Source: Planctomycetaceae bacterium (GTDB lineage Bacteria; Planctomycetota; UBA1135; GCA-002686595). Taken from it: DNA of 64,000 nucleotides. The stretch is taken from contig WGMC01000002.1 in assembly GCA_016125265.1 (NCBI GenBank), positions 62,001 to 126,000 on the forward strand, in the 5' to 3' direction. Shown here one piece after another: positions 1 through 10,967 of the stretch; position 1 is the stretch's first letter, and each line of letters begins with the position of its first letter. The notes beneath the pieces are model-generated. The model was given only the letters and a program-made list of their open reading frames with translations. It was not told where the DNA came from and did not search any database. The translations under genes and the position numbers were made by a program.

Positions 1-116
1 CGCGCGGGCACGAGGTCCGTGCCGATCGCGACGGTGCCCTTCGGCGCGTCGAGCAGCAACTGGCTGCCGAGCATCCCGGCGGCGCCGGTGACGAGGACGC
101 GGAGCGGGGCGCTCAT
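1..116 (-). CDS. RmlD-like NAD(P)-dependent sugar reductase, 5' part only
   Basis: Only the first 38 codons are in the window; the gene runs off the left edge. The ATG start overlaps the stop of the upstream epimerase gene as ATGA. The product begins with a Rossmann nucleotide-binding strand and loop, VLVTGAAGMLGSQL at residues 7-20. In short-chain sugar reductases the GxxGxxG loop near the N terminus is typical, and the 'GMLG' version is common in dTDP-4-dehydrorhamnose reductase. The family is clear, the exact reaction is not. It is the last visible member of the leftward run uxs - glmS - epimerase - this gene, so a role in nucleotide-sugar supply is likely. Confidence 0.6.
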   Translation of the reverse strand, partial: MSAPLRVLVTGAAGMLGSQLLLDAPKGTVAIGTDLVPA

Positions 117-1075
117 CGTTTGCCCCCGGCGTGTTGGTTCTCCTCGCGGTACCAGGCGACAAAACGCTCCAAACCATCGCGCACGGTGGTGTGCGGGTCG
201 TAACCCAGCTTGGAACGCGCCTTCGACACGTCGGCGTAGGTGATCTCGACGTCGCCCGGCTGCATGGGCTGGCGGTCGACGATGGGTTCGATCCCACAGA
301 CCTCCCCCACCAGTTGGATCAGTTCGGCCAGGCTCGTGGTCTGGGACTCGCCCAGGTTGTAGATCTCGTACCCCGCGCAACGATCCAGACTGCGCACGAC
401 GCCGTCGACAATGTCGTCGATGTAGGTGTAGTCGCGGCGTGTGGAGCCGTCCCCATACATCGGGATCGCCTTGCCCTCGAACACCGCGCGCACGAACTTG
501 TGGATCGCCATCTCGGGCCGTTGGCGCGGGCCGTAGACGGTGAAGAAGCGCAGGGCCGAGATCGGAATGCCGTACAGGTGGTGGTACGTGAAGCAGTGCA
601 ACTCGCCGGCGCGTTTGGTGGCCGCGTAGGGCGACACTGGCCGGTGGATGTCGTCGTCTTCGCGGAAGGGCACGCGTTCGTTCGAACCGTAGACGCTGGA
701 GGACGACGCGAATACGAATCGCGTCTTGGGCCGGCGCTTGAGCTGCTCGAGGATCAAGAGCGTGCCGCGCACGTTGACGTCCTCGTAGTAGAGCGGATCC
801 AAGAGCGACGGGCGCACCCCCGCCATGGCGGCGAGGTGCACCACGGCGTCGAAATCGCCCTCCTGGAACAGGCGCTCGATCAGCGCCGCATCGCGGATGT
901 CACCCTCCACGAGACGCGCGCGACCGAGGCGCGCCGCGTTCCGCCGCTTGAGCGCCGGGTCGTAGAAGGAGTTGAAGTTGTCGAGAACGACGAGGTCGTC
1001 GCCGCGCGCCAGCAAGTGCTCGCTCACGTGCGACCCGATGAATCCCGCTCCGCCCGTCAAAAGGATGCGCGCCAT
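113..1075 (-). CDS. NAD-dependent epimerase, UDP-glucuronate 4-epimerase-like
   Basis: A 320-residue extended short-chain dehydrogenase. The GGAGFIGSH loop (residues 8-16) binds NAD. The catalytic SSS segment lies at 124-127 and the YxxxK pair is Y150/K154. RFFTVYGPRQRPEMAIHKF is the substrate-loop signature that I associate with UDP-glucuronate 4-epimerases, which interconvert UDP-glucuronate and UDP-galacturonate. One base separates the start from the glmS stop, so the genes are probably cotranscribed. A related UDP-sugar epimerase activity cannot be excluded. With the decarboxylase two genes upstream it would draw on the same UDP-glucuronate pool. Confidence 0.8.
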   Translation of the reverse strand: MARILLTGGAGFIGSHVSEHLLARGDDLVVLDNFNSFYDPALKRRNAARLGRARLVEGDIRDAALIERLFQEGDFDAVVHLAAMAGVRPSLLDPLYYEDVNVRGTLLILEQLKRRPKTRFVFASSSSVYGSNERVPFREDDDIHRPVSPYAATKRAGELHCFTYHHLYGIPISALRFFTVYGPRQRPEMAIHKFVRAVFEGKAIPMYGDGSTRRDYTYIDDIVDGVVRSLDRCAGYEIYNLGESQTTSLAELIQLVGEVCGIEPIVDRQPMQPGDVEITYADVSKARSKLGYDPHTTVRDGLERFVAWYREENQHAGGKR

Positions 1076-1076
1076 G

Positions 1077-2917
1077 TCACTCCACCGTCACGCTTTTGGC
1101 CAGGTTGCGCGGTTTGTCGATGTCGCAGCCGCGCAGGTTGGCGATGTGATAGGCCAGCAACTGCAGCGGCACGACGTTGAGGATCGGCGAGAGCCACTCG
1201 GAGCTGGTCGGCACCGGGATCGACTCTTCGGCGATCGCGTGGCTCTTCGCGTCGGAGCCGACGCTGATCACACGCCCGCCGCGGGCTTTGACCTGTTCGA
1301 TGTTCGAGCGCACCTTGTCGGCAACGCGCCCCACGCTGTTGATCACGACCGTGGTCATGCTGGGCTCCACGAGCGCGATGGGCCCGTGTTTCATCTCCCC
1401 CGCCGGGTACCCCTCGGCGTGCATGTAGGAGATCTCCTTGAGTTTGAGCGCACCCTCGAGCGCGATCGGGAAGTTGATGCCGCGCCCCAGGAACAAGAAC
1501 CCCTTGGCGTTGCGGTGGCGGTCCGCCAGGTCGCGCACGTGGTCGAGGTGGTGTTCGCCGAACATCGATTCGAGCTGCGGCCGCAGGAGCCGCAGGTCCG
1601 CGAGCAGCTTTCGGCCGGTCGCCACGTCGAGAACTCCCCGCGCGCGTCCGAGGCGGATCGCGAGGAGGTAGGCCGCGGTGAGCTGGGCCACGAAGGCCTT
1701 GGTGCTGGCCACGCCGATCTCGGGGCCGGCCTTCGTGAGGATGTGGGCCTTCGATTCGCGCACCAGCGAACTCGAGATCACGTTGCAGATCGAGACGGGC
1801 GCGGCGCCGAGTTTGGCGGCCAAACGCTGGGCCTCCAGCGTGTCGGCGGTTTCGCCGGACTGCGAGATCGCGAGGGCCATGGTGCCGGGCACCAGGACGG
1901 GGTCGCGGTAGCGGAACTCGGAGGCGTAGTCGAGATCGACCGGCAGGCGCGCCAAACCCTCGATCAGGTAACGCGCGATGTAACCCGCGTGCAGCGCCGT
2001 GCCGCAGGCCACGACTTGCACACGCTGGATCCCGGCGAGCTCTTGGTCCGACCAGCCGGGCGAATCGAACAGCACGTCGCCGCGCTCGAGATCGATGCGC
2101 TCGAACGCCGTACGGGCGAGCACGTCCGGCTGCTCGTGGATCTCCTTGAGCATGTAGTGCGGATAACCGCCCTTTCCGACGGCCTCCGCGTCCCAATCCA
2201 CGTGTTTGGGCGGCCGTTCGACGGTGCTGCCGTCCAGTCGCACCACACGCACGCCGTCCGCGGTGAGCTCCGCCACGTCGTGGTCCTCGAGGAACACGAC
2301 GTCGCGCGAGTACGAGAGCAACGCGAGCACGTCGGACGCCAAGTAGGTCCCTTGGGGCCCACGCGCGACGGCCAGGGGCGGACCGTTGCGCGCCGCGACG
2401 ATGCGTCCGGGCGAACGCGCCGACACCGCGGCCATGGCGTAGTAACCCTCGACGCGGCGCAGGGCCGCGAGCACCGCATCGAGCAGGTCCGCCCCGCGGT
2501 CCACGGCGCGGCCGATCATCTGCGCGAGCACCTCGGTGTCCGTCTCCGACTGGAACACGGCGCCGTCGGCTTCGAGCTCGCGCTTCAGGTCCTGGTAGTT
2601 CTCGATGATGCCGTTGTGCACGATCGCGACGCTGCCCTTGCCCCCGCCGTGGGGGTGCGCATTGTGGTCCACGGCAAGTCCGTGGGTCGCCCAGCGCGTG
2701 TGGCCGATGCCGAGGATCGAGGGCGGGGGCGGCGACGCGACAAGATCGCCTTCCAGCGTGTCGAGGCGTCCGGCCCGGCGGCGGATCTCCAATCGGTCGC
2801 CGACCAACAGTGCCACGCCGGCGCTGTCGTACCCGCGGTACTCGAGCACTTTCAAGCCGCCGATCAGCAGAGGCGTGACGTCGCCCGCCTCCAGGGCCGC
2901 ACCGACGATTCCACACA

Positions 2918-2918
<1 letters not shown>
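1077..2918 (-). CDS. glmS: Glutamine--fructose-6-phosphate aminotransferase (isomerizing)
   Basis: The 613-residue product makes glucosamine-6-phosphate from fructose-6-phosphate and glutamine, the first step to UDP-GlcNAc for cell wall and glycans. The start is fixed by the MCGIVG motif: Cys2 becomes the N-terminal nucleophile of the glutaminase domain after Met removal. The N-terminal class II amidotransferase domain includes GHTRWATHG. Two SIS sugar-isomerase domains follow, with SQSGETADT and EGALKLKEISY. The C terminus LAKSVTVE is the usual end of the family, and the length matches the usual 600-610 residues. The start overlaps the upstream stop by one base (TGATG). No glmS ribozyme-like leader is possible, because the upstream sequence is coding. 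Confidence 0.97.
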
Positions 2919-3874
<956 letters not shown>

Positions 3875-3952
3875 GGTGCTGGCTGGTTCGGGGGGGCAGA
3901 GCCGCCCGGAGGCAGAAAAAGTTTCCGGCGGTGGACGGGACAGTGGGTACGG

Positions 3953-4999
3953 TCACGGCCGGCGGCCCGGGGGCGCTTCCACCAGGGAAGGCCTGGGCAT
4001 CGGAGGTGGAGCCGTGGGGGCTGGAGCCGCCGGAGCGGAGCCAGCCGCGGGTGTGTCGATCCCGGGGTTCGCGGGCGCGCGGGGCCCGACGACTTGGCCG
4101 AGGGGCACGAAATGGGCCGTTTGGCCGGCCTCGAGCTGCACGCTGAGACCCTGGCCGGCGACCGTGCCGCGTCCCGCGGCGACGACGCGCACGCCGGGCT
4201 CGCCTTCGACCAGTTCGAGGGCCCCGTCGAGCGCGACCACCACGGGTCCGCGTTCGATGCGCAGGGGAGCGCCGACGAAGGGTGTCGGGCCGGTGCCCAT
4301 TCCCATGAGCGGCAGATCGACGATCTGGCCCGGACTGAGGCGCAAAACCTCGTCCCGGTACCGCACGCTGCCCACTCCCTTCGATTGGTTGTTGAGCCGC
4401 AGCACGTTCTCGCGGATGCGCTCCAATACGAAGGGGCCGCTGCGGCGCTCCGGGTCGCCCTCGAACAGGGCGCCGCCCGGAAGCTCGACCACCGTCCCCG
4501 GCAGCACGTCCAAGTTGGCCCGCGAAACCAGCAGGAGGCGCACCACCGGCTCGCCGCGTTCGCGCTCGCCCACACGGACGGAGCTCTCGTCGAAGAGCAT
4601 GACCGCGAGGCCCTCCTTGGGCCAGATCAGCTCCGCTTTGCCGCCGGTGCCGCAGTACACCCAGGCGCCCGAAGTGACCCGCTCGCGTTTCGAGTGGAAG
4701 CGCATCGGAAAGGCGCCGCTCGCCCCCGCCCGGCGCACTTGGACCGGATCCGAGTGGCGCACGACGACCACGTCTTCGAGACCCTCGCCGGTGCCGCTGT
4801 CGCTTCCCGCGGGCAAGGGGTCCGACATCGGTGTCATCGGCGCGGGCCAGAGCTGGGTGCGGCACGCAGGACACAGCCCGAGCAGGAGCAGGAGCAACGC
4901 CAGCACAGGAAGTCGCAGCACAGGCAGCGCCGCCGCCGGCAGCCGCCTCCCGAGGCGCGGTTCGCGCCGCGAATCGCTGGCCGCGTTGCGACGTGCCAA
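3953..4999 (-). CDS. Lipoprotein-like protein of unknown function
   Basis: I do not recognise the family of this 348-residue protein. A basic N terminus is followed by a leucine-rich membrane segment (about residues 28-42) ending in LLGLCPAC, which could be a lipobox, so periplasmic anchoring is likely. The remainder is a string of short hydrophobic/turn segments with repeated R-x-V and L-x-L patterns that suggests a beta-rich fold. The last 45 residues are Pro/Ala-rich. Its start lies three bases from the accC stop on the same strand, so it is probably transcribed with accB-accC without an evident link to biotin chemistry. Confidence 0.6.
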   Translation of the reverse strand: MARRNAASDSRREPRLGRRLPAAALPVLRLPVLALLLLLLGLCPACRTQLWPAPMTPMSDPLPAGSDSGTGEGLEDVVVVRHSDPVQVRRAGASGAFPMRFHSKRERVTSGAWVYCGTGGKAELIWPKEGLAVMLFDESSVRVGERERGEPVVRLLLVSRANLDVLPGTVVELPGGALFEGDPERRSGPFVLERIRENVLRLNNQSKGVGSVRYRDEVLRLSPGQIVDLPLMGMGTGPTPFVGAPLRIERGPVVVALDGALELVEGEPGVRVVAAGRGTVAGQGLSVQLEAGQTAHFVPLGQVVGPRAPANPGIDTPAAGSAPAAPAPTAPPPMPRPSLVEAPPGRRP

Positions 5000-5002
5000 G
5001 TG

Positions 5003-6372
<1,370 letters not shown>

Positions 6373-6373
<1 letters not shown>

Positions 6374-6885
6374 CAGGTCTTCTGGATCAGGAACAGGGGC
6401 TGGCCGAACTCCACCGGCTCGGCATTCTGCACGAGCATTTCGACGATCACACCCGAGTACTCGGACTTGATCTCGTTCATCACCTTCATCGCCTCGATGA
6501 TGCACAGCACCGAGTCGTCCTTCACGCGGGAGCCGACCTCGACGTAGGGGTCCGAGTCGGGCGATGCCGAGCGGTAGAACGTGCCCACCATCGGGCTCTT
6601 GAAGGCGACCACGCCGGGCGGAAGCTCGGAGGTGGCGGCGCGCGGCCGCTCACCGGTCTCGGAGCCGTACTGGGGTTGCGCGCCGTAATGGGGCTGCGGC
6701 GCGGCCGGAGCCGGCGCGTGGGACGCGGGCCCCTGCATGACGTGCACCAGGGGTGCGCCCTGGCCCTCCCGGCTGCCGCGCACCAGGTGCACCCGCAGGC
6801 CGGCCTGGGCGTCGTCGACCTCGAGCTCGGTCAGATCGGCCCGTTTCATGATCCGGGCCAGGTGGTGGATGAGCTTGATCTCCAT
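6373..6885 (-). CDS. accB: Biotin carboxyl carrier protein of acetyl-CoA carboxylase
   Basis: A 170-residue carrier with an N-terminal helical part ([14 protein letters not shown]), a Pro/Ala/Gln-rich flexible linker (about residues 50-90) and a C-terminal biotinyl domain. The biotin attachment site is EAMKVMNEI with Lys134. SPMVGTFYR at 98-106 is the standard start of the domain. The ATG at 6885 fits the usual start of the family; in-frame sequence further upstream is Arg/Pro-rich and unlikely to be coding. The 264 bases upstream hold no gene and presumably carry the promoter of the accB-accC-lipoprotein unit. Confidence 0.95.
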
Positions 6886-7149
6886 GGTCGCGGCACGTCT
6901 GCCGTGGATCCGTCGTTCGGGGGGAGGGACGCGGGGTATGGCCGATGGGACTGGTCCGACGGGAGCTGGGCGAGCTCCCCGTCGGGGCCGCAGGATAGCC
7001 CGCGCGGCGTCCGCGACGGACGGCAAATGTGCGGCGCTCCGCGGGTCCGGCGCGCGCGCGGGGCGCCCGAGGGCGCCGCCGGGCCAACGCGGCGCCCCCC
7101 GCGGACCGCTTTTGGGCCGCCGCGGCGGCGCGGGCGGCGCAGCACGAAG

Positions 7150-7734
7150 TCACTCCGCGCCGTCGTAGCCCGCGGCGCGCCACGTGCCGGAACGGCCGCC
7201 GCGCTTCTCCAGGAGCTCCACCGCTTCGACGCGGATGCCGTGGTCGAGCCCCTTGAGCATGTCGTAGACCGTCAGCGCCGCGACCGAGGCCCCGACCAGG
7301 GCCTCCATCTCCACTCCCGTCACGCCATGGCAACGGGCCTCGCAAAGGACGTCGATGCGCGGCCCCGGACCGCGCACGAAGGTCACGTCGACGAAGGTCA
7401 GCGGGATCGAGTGGCAGAGGGGAATCAGCCGATCGGTCGACTTGGCCGCCAGGACCCCGGCCACACGGGCGACCTCCTCGACCGGGCCCTTGGGGTTGTT
7501 GCCGGAGGCGAGGGCCTCGAAGGCGCGCGCCGGCAGGTGCACCCGGGCGCGGGCCAGGGCGGAGCGCTCGCTGGCGGACTTCTGACCCACGTCGACCATG
7601 CGCGCCCGGGCCCCTTCCGGGTCGACCACGAGGTGGCCCAGTTGGGACGCCATCGCCGCGGGCGCCGCCTCCGCACGGCGCGCACTTCCCTTCGGCACCC
7701 CACCGACCTTCGAACGTACTCGCTTCTGCGCCAT
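7150..7734 (-). CDS. moaC: Cyclic pyranopterin monophosphate synthase (molybdenum cofactor)
   Basis: MoaC converts the MoaA product to cyclic pyranopterin monophosphate in molybdenum-cofactor synthesis. MVDVGQKSASERSALARA, LIPLCHSIPLTFVDVTF, GVTGVEMEALVGASVAALTVYDMLKG and the active-site K-G-D-type C-terminal region are all present. The ATG at 7734 gives 194 residues; an internal ATG at 7653 would give 167 residues, nearer the usual size, so the first 27 residues (basic, Ala-rich) may not be translated. It is divergent from the S41 protease gene. A molybdate transporter fragment lies at the far right end of the window. Confidence 0.93.
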   Translation of the reverse strand: MAQKRVRSKVGGVPKGSARRAEAAPAAMASQLGHLVVDPEGARARMVDVGQKSASERSALARARVHLPARAFEALASGNNPKGPVEEVARVAGVLAAKSTDRLIPLCHSIPLTFVDVTFVRGPGPRIDVLCEARCHGVTGVEMEALVGASVAALTVYDMLKGLDHGIRVEAVELLEKRGGRSGTWRAAGYDGAE

Positions 7735-7888
7735 CGCTGTGCCTCGGACCGCCGTCTGTGTACGCCGAAGGTTCGCCGTCCCGTGGGAACGGGATTCGAA
7801 CGCAAGGTTCGGGCGCACGACCGTACTCCCGATACTAGAGAAGCTCCAGGGCCAACGGGCCCCGTCCAAGTCCCCGTCGCCGAACTCC

Positions 7889-10447
7889 ATGCAGCGCACG
7901 CTACTTCTGCCCCTGTTCCTCGCCCCGACACTGTTCCTCGCGCCGGGGTTGGCGGGTGGCTTCGCCGCGGGAGCTCTCGCTGCGTCCGCGCCGCCCCTGG
8001 TGGCCCTGCGCGCGCAGGGTGCGATGCCGACGGACCTCGGCGCGCTGGTCGACCGGGAGCTGGAGCGGGCGGCGGACCACCTGGAGCGCGGCCAGCCCCT
8101 GTGGGCGCGCGCCCTCGGACTGCGGGATGCGGCCAAGGCCCTCGAGGCCGGCGGGGTCGCGGGCCCCAGCCTCGATTCCCTTTTGGACAAACGACTCGAA
8201 GGCCAATTGCCGCCCACCGCGCTCCTCCTGGCCGTGGCGGCCCGCAGTGCCGGTCTCGAACCCGACGCCAAGGCCCTGATCGAACACCTCTTGCCCATCG
8301 CCCGAGGCGAGGACGGGGCCCTGGCGGCCGAGGCCGCCGACCTGTTGTCCAAACCCGCCCTGCGGCGCATCGACCGGGACGAGCGCACCGAGTACGCGTC
8401 CGCCCTCCTCGACGTCGCCCGGGATGGCTCCCGGCAGGCGGACCTGCGCATCCACGCGGCGCGGGCGGCGTTTTCGCTCGGCGGCGGCACCGAAAAACGC
8501 GCCGCCCGCGGCGAGATGCTGGCCTTCCTGCGCTCGTCCGACGCGGAGCTGCGCGCGCGCGCTGGCCTCGCCCTCGCCGAGGCCGGCGAGGAGCTGATCG
8601 GCGACCTCGAGCGCGAGCTCGAGCGTGTCGCGGCGCTGCCCGGCGCCCAGGGCGAACTCGCCGAGGCGTACTTGCGCGCGGAGCGCTCGAAGCGCCTGCG
8701 CGACCGCAAACTCGAGGACCTCCGCAAGCAGTACGACAGCGCGTCGCTGCCGCCGGAACTCGAGACCATCAGTTCGGTGCTCGAGATGGTCGAGGCGCTG
8801 CACCTCGACGGCGAGGTGGTGCCGCGCGAAGAGTTGGTCGAAGCGGGTATCAACGGCCTGCTGCGCTACCTCGACGAACACTCGACGTTCTTCCCGTCCG
8901 AGGAATACGCCGCGTTCCTCCAGGACCTCGAGGCCGAGTACGGCGGCATCGGCGCCTTCGTCGGCGAGGACCGCGAGGACGGCCTCTTCACGATCACACG
9001 CCCGATCTACTCGGGTCCCGCGTACCGGGCCGGCCTGCAGTCGGACGACAAGATCGTGCGTGTGGACGATTGGCCGACGATCGGCCAGCCCACCGAAGAG
9101 GTCATCAAACGCCTGAAGGGCCAACCCGGCACCGACGTCAAGCTGTACATCTGGCGCCGCGGAATGCCGCCCGAGTGGATCGAGCGGCCGACGCCGGAGA
9201 TGCTGGTCGAAGTCACGCGGGCCCAGATCGAGATCCCAGCGGTGCACGCGCAGATGTTGCCCGGCGGCGTGGGGCTCATCGAGCTGAACCAGTTCAGCCG
9301 CGTGGCCAGCTCGGAACTGACAACGGCGATCCAGGAGATGCTGCGTTCGGGGATGCGCGCGCTCGTGCTCGACCTGCGCAGCAACCCCGGCGGCCTGCTC
9401 GAAGAGGCGGTCAACGTCTCGGACCTCTTCCTGCCGCCCGACCAACTCGTGGTGTCGACCGAATCCCGCGTCCAGGGCCGCGAGGACCACCGCACCGTCG
9501 CGGCGCCCGTCCTGCCCGCGGAGATGCCGCTGGCCGTGCTCATCGGCCGATTCAGCGCTTCGGCGTCGGAAATCGTGGCCGGCGCGCTGCAGGACCACGG
9601 CCGCGCGGTGCTCGTCGGGGACCGTTCCTTCGGCAAGGGTTCGGTGCAGAACCTGATCCCCCTGCGCGGTTTCTCGGACGACAGCTTCGTCGACGAGAAC
9701 CGCAACCGGCGCTTCGATCCCTGGGAGCGACTGACCGTGGACCACGACAAGGACGGCGAGTACGACTTCGCGCCCCGCGTGAAGTTGACCATCGCGCGCT
9801 ACCTACTGCCCTCGGGCCGCTCTATCCACCGCGAGTTCGACCGGGACCGCAACGTGATCAGCGAAGGCGGTGTGGAGCCCGGCGTCAAGGTCGACCTGCC
9901 GCGCCTCGACGGCTGGCGTTTGACCGAACGACGCCGGATCCTCGAGACCCGCAGCGTGCGCGACTTCGTCGATCAGTGGTTCTCGGCGGACCTCGAACGC
10001 GCACGCGCGCTGGCGGAAACCGACGGCAAGCGCACGGACGTCTATCCCGGTTTCGAGGACTTCTACCGGAGCCTCGCCACGACCTTGGATCGGGACGAAG
10101 TGCGCCTGCTCGTGCGCGCCGAACTGCGCCGCCGGGTGCAGGACCTGCGCGGGGGCGAGTTCCCCCTCGGCGACTTCCAGGAGGACCCGCAGCTCCAGGC
10201 GGCGATTCGCGCGGTGCTCACCACCCTGGGCGAGCGCGCCGACGGCGTGCCCGCGTTCCGCGCGGTGTTCCCCGAGGAAAGCGCCGCGGACGGCAGCCAC
10301 ATGCCCATAGCGGCCCTCGATTCGACGCAGCGCGCGGCGCTCAGCACCGCGCTCGACTCGCTCCGCGCCGCACGCGCGGCGGATGGGCGACTCTCCAACG
10401 AGGAGTTGGAGCGGGTCCTCGACTTGCTGGGCCGCCTCGATCGGTGA
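7889..10447 (+). CDS. Secreted S41-family C-terminal processing protease
   Basis: The 852-residue protein starts at the ATG before a clear signal peptide (MQRTLLLPLFLAPTLFLAP), so it acts outside the cytoplasm. About 300 residues of Ala/Leu/Glu-rich helical sequence, perhaps HEAT- or TPR-like, come first. A PDZ domain starts near residue 352 (GGIGAFVG). The S41 core has RSNPGGLLEEAV and SASASEIVAG at 556-565. S558 and K583 (in FGKGSVQ) have the 25-residue spacing of the Tsp Ser-Lys dyad. Two acidic loops, DENRNRRFDPWE from residue 602 and DHDKDGEYDF from 618, look like EF-hand calcium loops inserted in the protease domain. It is much longer than ordinary CtpA (about 400-450 residues). Substrate unknown. 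Confidence 0.9.
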   Translation: MQRTLLLPLFLAPTLFLAPGLAGGFAAGALAASAPPLVALRAQGAMPTDLGALVDRELERAADHLERGQPLWARALGLRDAAKALEAGGVAGPSLDSLLDKRLEGQLPPTALLLAVAARSAGLEPDAKALIEHLLPIARGEDGALAAEAADLLSKPALRRIDRDERTEYASALLDVARDGSRQADLRIHAARAAFSLGGGTEKRAARGEMLAFLRSSDAELRARAGLALAEAGEELIGDLERELERVAALPGAQGELAEAYLRAERSKRLRDRKLEDLRKQYDSASLPPELETISSVLEMVEALHLDGEVVPREELVEAGINGLLRYLDEHSTFFPSEEYAAFLQDLEAEYGGIGAFVGEDREDGLFTITRPIYSGPAYRAGLQSDDKIVRVDDWPTIGQPTEEVIKRLKGQPGTDVKLYIWRRGMPPEWIERPTPEMLVEVTRAQIEIPAVHAQMLPGGVGLIELNQFSRVASSELTTAIQEMLRSGMRALVLDLRSNPGGLLEEAVNVSDLFLPPDQLVVSTESRVQGREDHRTVAAPVLPAEMPLAVLIGRFSASASEIVAGALQDHGRAVLVGDRSFGKGSVQNLIPLRGFSDDSFVDENRNRRFDPWERLTVDHDKDGEYDFAPRVKLTIARYLLPSGRSIHREFDRDRNVISEGGVEPGVKVDLPRLDGWRLTERRRILETRSVRDFVDQWFSADLERARALAETDGKRTDVYPGFEDFYRSLATTLDRDEVRLLVRAELRRRVQDLRGGEFPLGDFQEDPQLQAAIRAVLTTLGERADGVPAFRAVFPEESAADGSHMPIAALDSTQRAALSTALDSLRAARAADGRLSNEELERVLDLLGRLDR

Positions 10448-10468
10448 GCCAGCCGCGGGGCTCGGCCC

Positions 10469-10573
10469 CTAGCCCGGATTCTCCACCACGTTTGCGATCG
10501 CACGGCCCAACCGGCGGCCTTCGGCCGCCGGTTGGGCCGTCGGATCGGGAACCTGATGAATAACCCGGGCTAG
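10469..10573. repeat. 105-bp near-perfect palindrome between convergent genes
   Basis: Outer arms CTAGCCCGG / CCGGGCTAG (10469-10477 and 10565-10573) and an inner 18-bp perfect stem (10502-10519 / 10523-10540, loop TTC) share the same centre at 10521. Comparing the two 51-base halves gives 42 matching positions. It lies between the stop of the S41 protease gene and the stop of the Minf_1886 gene and directly touches the latter. It could act as a bidirectional terminator, but its length and the 'AGCCCGG' ends also suggest a non-autonomous mobile or REP-like element. Confidence 0.85.
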
Positions 10574-10963
10574 CTAGTTGCCCAGCCGGGTCGGGAGGCT
10601 CGGCTGGTAGTCGCCGAACACCTGGTCGAAGTCCGCGCCGCCGCGGAAGTCGTCCAGGCTGTCGCTCTCCTGCCGCGAGAGGTGCCCCTTCGCCACCAGC
10701 GCGAACACGATGTGGCCCCAGTCGATGGAGCGGCGCACCCCCCACCGGCGCCACACCCCCGGCGCCAGCGGGCCGAAGAGTTTGGTGCCGTGGGCCTCCA
10801 GTCCGCGCAGGACGTCGCGGCCGGTGATGTGGCGCTCGGGGCCCTCCAACTGCCCCTTGCCCGCGAGGTGCACGGCCACCTCGAGCCCCTCCAGCAGGAA
10901 GCGGTACGCCTCCGCGGAGTAGCGGCCGTCTTCCTTGGCCAACTTGCGCACACGATCGTCCAT
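10574..10963 (-). CDS. Minf_1886 family protein
   Basis: A 129-residue protein matching what I recall of the Minf_1886 family, short proteins of unknown function frequent in Planctomycetes and Verrucomicrobia. Supporting segments are RYSAEAYRFLLEGL, HITGRDVLRGLEAHGTKLFGPLA, WGVRRSIDWGHIVFALV and the acidic tail DFRGGADFDQVF. No signal peptide or membrane segment is visible, so it is probably cytoplasmic. Its start lies four bases after the holB stop, suggesting cotranscription with holB and tmk. No function is claimed. Confidence 0.75.
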   Translation of the reverse strand: MDDRVRKLAKEDGRYSAEAYRFLLEGLEVAVHLAGKGQLEGPERHITGRDVLRGLEAHGTKLFGPLAPGVWRRWGVRRSIDWGHIVFALVAKGHLSRQESDSLDDFRGGADFDQVFGDYQPSLPTRLGN

Positions 10964-10967
10964 GGGA

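Noticed and set aside
10341-10754. A 137-codon minus-strand frame across the 105-bp palindrome
   Set aside because: It covers the palindrome and the end of the S41 gene and has no domain; the Minf_1886 frame explains the region.
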